Shown piece by piece: positions 35,110 to 43,500 of a stretch of DNA of 64,000 bases; position 1 is the first letter of the stretch; the number at the start of each line of letters is the position of its first letter. Location: NCBI GenBank assembly GCA_022839995.1, contig JALHIN010000013.1, positions 17,143-81,142 of the forward strand, in the 5' to 3' direction. This DNA is from 79-D21 sp022839995. Its GTDB lineage: Bacteria; Synergistota; Synergistia; Synergistales; 79-D21. The position numbers were made by a program, and so were the translations under genes. The notes beneath the pieces were generated by a model that saw only the letters and a program-made list of their open reading frames with translations, was not told the DNA's origin and made no database searches.

Positions 35110-36329
35110 TTTCCACACACCTCCCGAAAGATCTCCGGACCACCCAGGGTGGAAGCCGCGATTCCGTAGTACCCGCGGCAGGCCCCAAAAAGCTGGTCCA
35201 GCTCGATGTATTCGTCCACTGCATGGGCCAGGTCTGCCGACGAGGGCCCGAAGGCCACGGTCGGCAGGTGCAGCTGGCCCCCGTAGAAACAGCCGTTTGT
35301 TCCGAAACCCGGACCCCAGGAAACCCGGGGGTCGAGCCCCATCCCCTCGAGACCGGCCTTCGCGGCCTCCAGGAAGGGGTGATCCTCCTCCAGGACCCAG
35401 GCCGGTGCGAAATGCTCCGCCCGGATGGGGATCCCCGTGTAGCACCGGTCCTCCGAGGAAGCCACCGAGAGCTTCCACTGGATCGAGGGGTCTTCCGCGG
35501 CTTCCTCCTGCAGGATTTCTTCCAGCTGGGCCAGCACGTCCTCCTTCGTCTCGCCCGCCAGGAGCCGACGGTCGAAGACCGCTCGGGCCCGGTCCGGGAT
35601 GGCCCCCACGCCTTCCTCCGGTTCCGTGGAAAGACGGACGAGGACCAGGATCCCCTTTCCCAGGAACGGATCCGCGGGGGGCCGGAACCCCTTGTGGATC
35701 GCCCCAAGCAGCCTGACCATGCCGTCGGCGGCATTGATGCCGAACTCCGGGTGGGAAGAGTGGGCCATCTTCCCCGCCGTCTCCAGGAGCAGCTCGGCCC
35801 TGCCCCGCTGGCCCCGGACCAGTTCAAGGCCGGAGGCTTCCCCGGTGACCACGAAGTCCGGCAGGCATCTCATGACCACGGCCCTGGAAGCCACGCCCTC
35901 GAATTTCTCCTGGTAAACCGTCCCCGCGACCACCAGGCTTCCCGAAAGCCGGCAGCCCAGGTCTTCCTTGAGGAAGGCCCCCGCCATCACCATGGCGGCC
36001 AGGCACCCCTTCTGGTCGGAAGCCCCCCGCCCGTAGAGCCGCGTTCCCTTGACGAAGGCCCCGTAGGGGTACTGGCTCCAGCGGGTGAAATCACCGGTTT
36101 CGACGTGGTCCAACTGGGCTTCCAGCAAGAGGGTCGGACCGGGGTTTTCGAACCGGATCCGGCCGATCACGCTACCGTAGGGGTCCACTGCCACATCGTC
36201 GTATCCCTGGGAGCGCATGGCCTCGGCCACCCGCAGGCCGATCTCCCGTTCCGCCCCCGAGAGGCTAGGGGTCCTGACCAGGTCCCGGCAGAAGCCGGAG
36301 AGCTCTTCCCTTCGCTTGGAGTCCAGCAT
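35106..36329 (-). CDS. M20 metallohydrolase homologue, YgeY-like, with altered catalytic residues
   Basis: This 407-residue paralogue of the next gene has the same M20 layout. Where the family has HxD it reads EAQLDHV, so the first metal histidine is Gln72. Where the family has the Glu-Glu pair it reads VYQEKFEG, so the general base is Gln140. D105 in YGRGASDQKG and the C-terminal HAVDEYIELDQL are kept. It may be inactive, use a shifted histidine (H76), or act as a partner subunit of the intact enzyme, to which it is coupled by a four-base overlap. The ATG follows GGGAGGG. The frame is fully open, so this is not a decayed gene. Confidence 0.88.
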   Translation of the reverse strand: MLDSKRREELSGFCRDLVRTPSLSGAEREIGLRVAEAMRSQGYDDVAVDPYGSVIGRIRFENPGPTLLLEAQLDHVETGDFTRWSQYPYGAFVKGTRLYGRGASDQKGCLAAMVMAGAFLKEDLGCRLSGSLVVAGTVYQEKFEGVASRAVVMRCLPDFVVTGEASGLELVRGQRGRAELLLETAGKMAHSSHPEFGINAADGMVRLLGAIHKGFRPPADPFLGKGILVLVRLSTEPEEGVGAIPDRARAVFDRRLLAGETKEDVLAQLEEILQEEAAEDPSIQWKLSVASSEDRCYTGIPIRAEHFAPAWVLEEDHPFLEAAKAGLEGMGLDPRVSWGPGFGTNGCFYGGQLHLPTVAFGPSSADLAHAVDEYIELDQLFGACRGYYGIAASTLGGPEIFREVCGK

Positions 36330-36363
36330 CCCGTTCCCTCCCGGGAAATGACCTCGTGAAGCA

Positions 36364-36400
36364 AAGCCGGCCCCGGCTTCCAGCCAGGGCCAGCCGGCTT
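36364..36400 (-). terminator. Weak hairpin between the symporter and M20 genes
   Basis: An 8-bp inverted repeat (36364-36371 with 36393-36400) sits in the 105-bp gap after the AGCS stop. Only a short T-rich tract follows on the minus strand, so it would be a partial terminator at most. It leaves open whether the symporter and the downstream hydrolases form one transcript. Confidence 0.3.
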
Positions 36401-36434
36401 ATCCGTAATCCTTACCGGTAGGAGCCCTAGAGCC

Positions 36435-37787
36435 CTACTTCAGCCCTTCCTTGGCAAGGAAATCGCGGTAGACCTTCATGAAAACCCCGCTCAGCATCAG
36501 CAGGGCGAGCATGTTCGGGATCCCCTCGATCCCGGTGGAAACGTCCACGATCGTCCAGACGAACTCGACCGGCTGGGTGACCGCGATGAACGGAGGCACC
36601 AGGTACAGCCAGAGGAACGGTTTGACCGCCTTCGAGCCGAAGAGGTACACCACCGACGTTTCGTACTCCACGGTGTAGCCGACCATGGTGGAAAAGGCGA
36701 ACAGCAGGACCCCGATCGCGACGATCGCTTTTCCGACCCCCCCGTAGAGGGACTCGAACGCCGCGAAGGTAAGGTCTACGCCGTTCAGGCCGCTGTGCCA
36801 GAGGTCCGGGGCGGCGATCAGGATGACCAGGGCCGTCATGGTGCAAATGACGATCGTGTCCATGAAGACCTCGAACACGCCGAACAGCCCCTGGCGGACC
36901 GGGTGGTCAGTGATGGCAGTGGCATGGACCATGGGGGCCGAGCCCATGCCCGCCTCGTTGGAGAACATGCCTCTCGACATGCCCCGGCGCATCGCCAGAA
37001 GCAGGCTCGCTCCCGCAAACCCTCCAACGGCAGGAGCGGGCTGGAAGGCGTAACGGAAGATCAGGCCGAAGACCTCGGGCAGCCGGGTGATGTTCACGGC
37101 AATGATCCCCAGGGCGCCGAGGATGTAGAAGGCGCACATAAAGGGAACGAGTTTCTCGCAGAACTGCCCGATACGCTTGAATCCCCCCAGGACCACGAGT
37201 GCCGTTAAGACCACGGCCACGCCGGCCGTCACGAGGGGCGGGATGTTGAAGACGTTCTTCATGGCGGAGGCCATCGTCGCCGGCTGGACCCAGACGGCCG
37301 TTCCGAGCGCCCCGAGGATCATCATCGCCGCGAAGAACTGGGCCAGGGGCTTCCACTGCTTGCCGAGCCCCTTCTCGATGTAGTACATGGGTCCGCCGTA
37401 GAAATTGCCCTTCTCGTCCTTGATTCGGTAGTGGACGGCAAGCGTCACCTCGACCATCTTGGTCATCATGCCGAAGAGCGCGACCACCCACATCCAGAAG
37501 ACCGCCCCAGGCCCGCCGATGGCGATCGCCGTGGCGACGCCCGCGATGTTCCCGTTGCCGACCGTACCCGCCAGCGCCGTCGAAACGGCCTGGAAGGGGG
37601 TCATGGTTCCCTCTCCCCTGGTTTTCCGGTCGAAGATCTTGAAAAGCGTGTTCTTTAGGACGTACCCCAGGTGCCGGATCTGGAAAAAGCCGGTTTTGAA
37701 GCTGAAGACGATGCCGCAGGCAAAGATGAGGATCATCATGGGCCATCCCCAGAGTTGCCCCGCCAGCCAGTCGAAGAAAGCGACCAT
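36435..37787 (-). CDS. Alanine/glycine:cation symporter (AGCS family)
   Basis: This 450-residue sodium:amino-acid symporter has about eleven helices and the family signatures TALAGTVGNGNIAGVATAIAIGGPGA near residues 70-95 and GMFSNEAGMGSAPMVHA near 285-300. It imports alanine, glycine or related small neutral amino acids. It is the head of the minus-strand block and is divergent from a LysR regulator 137 bp away. The alternative that it exports a product of the pathway cannot be excluded. Confidence 0.94.
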   Translation of the reverse strand: MVAFFDWLAGQLWGWPMMILIFACGIVFSFKTGFFQIRHLGYVLKNTLFKIFDRKTRGEGTMTPFQAVSTALAGTVGNGNIAGVATAIAIGGPGAVFWMWVVALFGMMTKMVEVTLAVHYRIKDEKGNFYGGPMYYIEKGLGKQWKPLAQFFAAMMILGALGTAVWVQPATMASAMKNVFNIPPLVTAGVAVVLTALVVLGGFKRIGQFCEKLVPFMCAFYILGALGIIAVNITRLPEVFGLIFRYAFQPAPAVGGFAGASLLLAMRRGMSRGMFSNEAGMGSAPMVHATAITDHPVRQGLFGVFEVFMDTIVICTMTALVILIAAPDLWHSGLNGVDLTFAAFESLYGGVGKAIVAIGVLLFAFSTMVGYTVEYETSVVYLFGSKAVKPFLWLYLVPPFIAVTQPVEFVWTIVDVSTGIEGIPNMLALLMLSGVFMKVYRDFLAKEGLK

Positions 37788-37924
37788 CTCTATCCTTCCC
37801 GTGAACGAAAATCGGGCTTCATCGGAAATGAACCCCGTGTTTTGAGAATAATTCCTGGTGTATAATTTTCAATACCTTAATATATCGTTATGTGTATAAG
37901 AAGAGCTTATAGGGAGGCGTTCCA

Positions 37925-38839
37925 ATGAACCTGAACCAGCTTCGGGTTTTCTGCACGGTCGTATCCGAGGGAGGATTCCTGCAGGCCTCACGAACACTAT
38001 ACATGTCCCAGCCCGCGATCAGCCAGCACGTGGCCGCCCTGGAAAAGGCCATTGGGGTTCGGCTTTTCAACCGGAAGGGGCGCAACATTTCACTGACCCC
38101 GGAAGGGAGAACCCTCCTCGTCCTGGCCAAAGAGGTCCTGGAAAAAGCGGACGGGATCCCGGATCGGTTCCGGGAAATGAAGGAGCTCAGGACCGGGAAG
38201 CTCGCCGTGGGGTTCGAACCCAACCCGGCCATGACACTGCTGCCCCCTGCACTGAAGCGGTTCAGGGCCGAGTTCCCGGATATCCATGTCACCCTCGTGA
38301 CCGACCGCCAGGTCCCCCTCCTCCAGCGGCTTTCTTCCGGGGAAATCGAGATGGCGGTCGTCGGTGGGAACCGCAGGAGCCTGCCGACCACGGGGCTGGT
38401 TACCCGGTCGCTGGGGATGGAGAACCTGACCCTGATCGTCCCCCCGGAAACCGCCCGGGAAGGGGCGGAGCCGCTGCCTCCAGAATTCCTCGAGAACGCA
38501 CCCCTGGCCCGGTACCTTCCCTCCTGCTTCCTCTCCCCCGTGGTGGAAGACTACCTGCTCCAGCACCAGGTCAAGCCCAAGTCGGACCTCTGGGTCGACG
38601 ACCCGGCTGCCGCAGCCCGCTTCGTCTCGGAAGGGATCTGCCTGGCCATCGTGAACCGGGGGATCCTGTCCGGTAAGGGGACCCCGTTTTCGGTCCGCGA
38701 AGTTCCGCTCGCGGGACTCGAAACCCTCAGCTGGGAATTCAGCGTCGCCTATTCGTCCCGCCTGGGGCTTTCCTACGCGGGGTGGGCTTTCGAAAAAATC
38801 CTTGAAGCCGAATCCCCGAAGGCCCTGAAGACGGCATGA
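37925..38839 (+). CDS. LysR-family transcriptional regulator
   Basis: This 304-residue LysR regulator has an N-terminal winged helix (residues 1-60, MNLNQLRVFCTVVSEGGF with FNRKGRNISLTPEGR) and a C-terminal two-lobed effector-binding domain. It is divergent from the AGCS symporter; the AT-rich spacer (37788-37924, with TATAAT at 37861-37866) is where a LysR protein normally binds to control both sides. It is therefore the likely regulator of the symporter and the following catabolic genes. AGGGAGG precedes the ATG. Confidence 0.93.
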   Translation: MNLNQLRVFCTVVSEGGFLQASRTLYMSQPAISQHVAALEKAIGVRLFNRKGRNISLTPEGRTLLVLAKEVLEKADGIPDRFREMKELRTGKLAVGFEPNPAMTLLPPALKRFRAEFPDIHVTLVTDRQVPLLQRLSSGEIEMAVVGGNRRSLPTTGLVTRSLGMENLTLIVPPETAREGAEPLPPEFLENAPLARYLPSCFLSPVVEDYLLQHQVKPKSDLWVDDPAAAARFVSEGICLAIVNRGILSGKGTPFSVREVPLAGLETLSWEFSVAYSSRLGLSYAGWAFEKILEAESPKALKTA

Positions 38840-38874
38840 AAAAAAGGCTGGTGGGCCGACGGCCCCCCAGCCTT
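38839..38874 (-). terminator. Terminator of glyA
   Basis: On the minus strand an imperfect stem of 8 bp plus 5 bp with one mismatch (38844-38874) is followed by seven T residues. It ends the glyA transcript and touches the stop codon of the convergent LysR gene. Confidence 0.75.
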
Positions 38875-38898
38875 GCACGGAAAAAACGGGAGCGAGGC

Positions 38899-40167
38899 TC
38901 AGTCCTGGAAATCCCCGTAGAGAGGAAAAGCCTTGCAAAGTTCCAGGACCTCCGCCTTGATGCGAGCCAGTTCGGTTTCGTCCTCGGGGCTTTTTGCCAC
39001 CCGCCCGATCCACGAAGCGATCTTCGCCATCTCCCCCGGGCCGAAGCCCCGGGTGGTCACGGCGGGCGTCCCGACCCGGAAACCGCTCGTCACCATGGGA
39101 GGCTGCGGGTCGAAGGGCACGGCGTTCTTGTTCACCGTGATCCCAGCCTTGTCCAGGGCCTGCTCCATCGCCTTGCCGGTCAGGCCTCGGTCCACCAGGC
39201 TCACGAGGAGAAGGTGGTTGTCCGTCCCGCCGGAAACGAGCCGGAACCCCCGCCGTTCCAGTTCGTCTCCCAACGCCCGAGCGTTTTCCACGATCCTTCG
39301 CTGGTAATCGGCAAAGTCAGGCTTCAGGGCTTCCCGGAAAGCCACCGCCTTGGCGGCGATGACGTGCATGAGCGGGCCTCCCTGCATGCCGGGGAAAAGG
39401 GCCTTGTCCACGGCCTTGGCCTGGTCGGCCCTGCACAGGACCATGCCGCCCCGGGGCCCCCGGAGGGTCTTGTGGGTCGTGGTGGTGACGAAGTCGCAGA
39501 ACGGCACCGGATCCTTGTGGAGCTTCGCCGCAACGAGACCGGCGATATGGGCCATGTCGAACATCAGGAGAGCTCCAACCCGGTCGGCGATGGCCCGGAA
39601 AGCCTCCGCGTCGATCACCCGCGGGTAGGCCGTCGCCCCGCAGACGATGAGCCTGGGCCTGTATTCCAGCGCCAGGCGCTCCACCTGCTCGAAATCGATC
39701 GTTTCCGTGTCGCGGCGGACGCCGTAGGGGACGACGTTGTAGAGCTGCCCGGAAAAGTTGACGGGTGAACCATGGGTCAAATGGCCGCCGTGGGCCAGGT
39801 TCATGGCCAGGATGGTATCGCCCGGCTTCAGGGCAGCGAAGTAAACCGCCATGTTGGCCTGGGACCCCGAATGGGGCTGAACGTTCGCGTGGTCCGCCCC
39901 GAACAGCCGTTTCGCCCGCTCTCGGGCCAGCTCCTCGGCCACGTCCACCTCCTCGCACCCTCCGTAGTAGCGTTTTGCCGGATACCCTTCCGCATACTTG
40001 TTCGTGAGGACGGAGCCCATCGCCGCCAGTACCGCGGGAGAAACGACGTTCTCGGAGGCGATCAGTTCGATTTGGTTCTGCTGCCGCCGGACCTCCCGAC
40101 GGATGACCTCCGCGATTTCCGGGTCCGTCTGTTTCAGGCTTTCCCAAGCTTTTCCGTACATGGGCAT
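38899..40167 (-). CDS. glyA: Serine hydroxymethyltransferase
   Basis: This PLP enzyme of about 422 residues interconverts serine and glycine with tetrahydrofolate. Family segments are ELIASENVVSPAVL near residue 35, NKYAEGYPAKRYYGG near 57, the PLP-lysine region VTTTTHKTLRGPRGG near 225, and MQGGPLMHVIAAKAVAF near 255. I place the start at the ATG 40165-40167, four bases after GGGGAG; the next ATG at 40161 is also well spaced, and an upstream frame extension is unlikely. It connects the serine pool with the glycine cleavage genes at the left end of the window. Confidence 0.95.
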   Translation of the reverse strand: MPMYGKAWESLKQTDPEIAEVIRREVRRQQNQIELIASENVVSPAVLAAMGSVLTNKYAEGYPAKRYYGGCEEVDVAEELARERAKRLFGADHANVQPHSGSQANMAVYFAALKPGDTILAMNLAHGGHLTHGSPVNFSGQLYNVVPYGVRRDTETIDFEQVERLALEYRPRLIVCGATAYPRVIDAEAFRAIADRVGALLMFDMAHIAGLVAAKLHKDPVPFCDFVTTTTHKTLRGPRGGMVLCRADQAKAVDKALFPGMQGGPLMHVIAAKAVAFREALKPDFADYQRRIVENARALGDELERRGFRLVSGGTDNHLLLVSLVDRGLTGKAMEQALDKAGITVNKNAVPFDPQPPMVTSGFRVGTPAVTTRGFGPGEMAKIASWIGRVAKSPEDETELARIKAEVLELCKAFPLYGDFQD

Positions 40168-40291
40168 CACTCTCCCCATCTCTGTTGTTGCCGCTTTAAA
40201 TTTTCTCACTTATTTATGTTTTAGCGAAACAGCGAAAACATTTAAACAGAGGAACTGCGAAAGGTCAACAGCCGGGGTCGGTCGGCTGTTT

Positions 40292-40300
40292 TGATATAAT
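40292..40300 (+). promoter_or_regulatory. Extended -10 promoter of the remB-like/gyrB operon
   Basis: TGATATAAT at 40292-40300 is a perfect -10 box with the TGn extension. No TTGACA is found at normal spacing, as expected for extended -10 promoters. An 8-bp inverted repeat (40267-40274 with 40283-40290) overlaps the upstream region and may be an operator or a terminator for the divergent side. Confidence 0.55.
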
Positions 40301-40344
40301 TGACGCGTAGGGTTTGCCAATTTGCCCGCCTGGAGGCCAATTCC

Positions 40345-40572
40345 TTGTTCCTTCCGCTCGAAGAGGACGGACTTGTCGATTTGGGCCGCGTCGTTGCCCT
40401 CGTGAGAGAGGGGAACGAAACGGCTATCGTTTTGCGTGACGGCAGTGTCATGGCGACGGGCTTCACGCCCATGACCCTGGCGCGCCGCTACGAGCGGTTC
40501 CAGGAAGCCACCAGGCCGGGGACCCCTTTTACCCGCCCGTTGAAGAAGAGGAGAGGACCGATCAGCCAATGA
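40345..40572 (+). CDS. RemB-like (DUF370) small protein upstream of gyrB
   Basis: This 75-residue protein starts at TTG 40345, eight bases after GGAGG. The start FLPLEEDGLVDLGRVVALV and the later TAIVLRDGSVMATGFTPMTLARRYERF follow the pattern of RemB/YaaB in Bacillus, which lies just before gyrB and relates to the matrix regulator RemA. Its stop overlaps the gyrB ATG (ATGA), so the two are coupled. The position between the promoter and gyrB is conserved in many bacteria, which supports the call. The function in this lineage is unknown; the similarity is judged by eye. Confidence 0.65.
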   Translation: MFLPLEEDGLVDLGRVVALVREGNETAIVLRDGSVMATGFTPMTLARRYERFQEATRPGTPFTRPLKKRRGPISQ

Positions 40573-43500
40573 CGCCATCCGCCAAGTACACCGCAAAGGA
40601 CATCCAGATCCTGGAAGGGCTCGAAGCCGTCCGCCGGCGCCCGGGCATGTACATCGGGGATACCGGCCCCCGGGGCCTTCACCACCTCGTCTACGAGGTC
40701 GTGGACAACTCCATCGACGAAGCCATGGCCGGTTTCTGCACCGAAATCGAGGTCTGCCTGAAAGCCGACGGCAGCGTGTCGGTCACGGACAACGGCCGCG
40801 GGATCCCGACGGACCTCCATCCGCAGACGGGCCGCCCGGCCGCCGAAGTCGTCCTGACCAAGCTCCACGCCGGAGGCAAGTTCGACAAGAAAGCCTACCA
40901 GGTTTCCGGGGGTCTCCACGGAGTCGGCGTTTCGGTGGTGAACGCCCTTTCCGAGTGGCTTGAAGTGACGATCTGGCGCGACGGGATGACTCACCGCCAG
41001 CGGTTCGAGCGGGGCATCCCCGTGACGGACCTGGAAAACGGGGAACCCACGGAGAAGCGGGGGACCCGCATCCACTTCCTTCCCGACCCCACCATCTTCA
41101 GCGAAACGACCTTCTCGTGGGAGATCCTTTCCGGCCGCATCCGCGAATTGGCCTTCCTGAACCCTGGCCTTTGCATCACCCTCAAGGACGAGGCCGAACC
41201 GAAGGAAAAAATCTTCAAGTACGACGGGGGAATCGCCCTCTTCGCCGAATACCTGAACCGCGGGAAGACCACCCTTTTCGCCCCGCCCCTGACGATCAAG
41301 GGCGAGAAGGACGGGGTGATCGTCGAGGTCTCCATCCAGTACAACGACTCCTACCTGGAACGGATCTACGCCTTCGCGAACCTCATCCACACGGTCGAAG
41401 GAGGGACTCACGTCAGCGGCTTCCGTACCGCCCTGACCCGGGCCGTGAACGAGATGGCCCGGAGGCAGAAGCTCCTGAAGGAAAAGGACGAAAATCTCGG
41501 CGGGGACGACCTGAAGGAAGGGATGACCGCCGTCATCTCCGTCAAGCTGCCGGAACCGCAATTCGAGGGGCAGACCAAAACCAAGCTGGGCAACGGAGAA
41601 ATCAAGGGCATCGTGGACTCCATCGTCTACGAGGGTCTCATGGAGCTGCTCGAGGACCGCTCGGACGTCCTCAAGCCCCTGGTGGAAAACGCCGTCAAGG
41701 CGCGCCAGGCCCGCGAAGCCGCGCGGAAAGCCCGGGACCTGGTCCGGCGAAAGTCCGCCATGTCCGGGCTGGAGCTTCCGGGCAAGCTGGCGGACTGCTC
41801 CAGCAAGAACCCGGCGGAATGCGAGCTGTACATCGTCGAGGGCGACAGCGCCGGGGGGTGTTTTTCCGGGGATACCATGGTCCGGCTCGCTTCCGGAAAG
41901 GCCCTGTCATTTAAACAGCTTGCAGAGGACTGGGAAAACGGGATCGTCCATTTCGGTTACGCCACAAACAAAGCCGGAGACATACGGATTGTCCCCCTTA
42001 TCGAACCCAGGCGGACAAGGAAAGATGCCCCCCTTGTCGAGGTGGAGCTGGACAACGGCCAGAAACTCCGCTGCACGCCGGATCATCTCTTCCGACTTCG
42101 GGACGGCTCCTACCGGCAGGCAAAGGACTTGGTCGGAGACGACAGCCTGATGCCTCTCAGGATCCGTTTCACGGAGCGCGGCGAGAACCCTGGTCCCGGC
42201 TACGAGATGGTGTGGATGAACGGACAGCACCGGTGGGTGCATACCCACCACCTTGCAGACATGTATAACCTGGTCTCTCACGTTTACGAAAAAGCCCGAG
42301 GCCCGATGAGACATCATAGGAACCTGAACAAGCAGGATAACGATCCACGCAATATTGCCCGTTTGACCAAGGAGGAACATCTATCGCTCCATGCAGGAAT
42401 TGCCAGGGAAACCATTGCAAAGATCTGGCAGAACCCCGAATACCGTGAGAGAAAACTGCGAAGCTTAAGCGAAAACGCAAAGAGAATGTGGAGAGATCCA
42501 GCCTACCGAAACCATATGTCGGAAAGGATTCGGCTAGAAAGGAAAAACCCTGAGATCAACAGGAAGTTGATGGAAGGTTTCCTGAAATGGTACGGTGCAC
42601 TGGATCAGGAAGCAAAATTGCGTTACGCGAACAAGCTTAGAGATCTGCAGCATAGGTATTGGTCCAGCGAAGAAAATCGCGAACTTCAGGCAAAACGAGT
42701 TCACGAATATTATCTGTCACACCCAGAACTTCGTGAGGAACTCAGGAAAAAGGCACGATTGGAATGGGCAGACCCTTCTCTTCGGGATTGGCGATCTGAA
42801 GCGACCCGTGAACAATGGTCTAACCCCAACTTCAGGAAAAACCATTCCGAAGTGGTCCGTGTCTGGTGGCAAGATCATCCGGAGCACGCCAAAAAACTCG
42901 TAAGGGCCTGTAAAAGGCGCTGGAATGACCCTACCGCCAGGGAAAAAGTGATCCGTGCCCTGGAGCGATGGCGGCATGAATCCAGTCAAGAAGAAAAGTC
43001 TCGACGGATTCGGGAGGGTCACAGGGACAAAGGCCTGAAACTCTTGAACCGTCTTCTGAAGGAAGCTCCGGCCGATTTGGTTCAAGCATACGATGGACTG
43101 CGGTCAAGAGAAGCCCCTACGGCACCTCGCTTCGAAACGCTTCTGGAAAAACATTTTCTGGGAAACCGGGAAGCTCTCCTGGAAGCAGCTTCGAATTACA
43201 ACCACAAGGTCAAGGCAGTGAGATTCCTCGAAGAACGGGAGGATGTCTACGACCTCACCGTCGAGCATTACCACAATTTCGCCCTGGAAGCGGGTATTTT
43301 CGTCCACAACAGTGCCAAGCAAGGCAGGGACCGGCATTTCCAGGCAATCCTGCCCCTGCGGGGCAAGATCCTGAACGTGGAAAAGGCCAGGCTGGACCGC
43401 ATCTTCAGCAACCAGGAGATCAAGACGATCATCCAGGCCCTGGGGGCCGGGGTGGGGGAAGACTTCGACCCGAATAAGCTGAGATATCACCACTGCGTCA

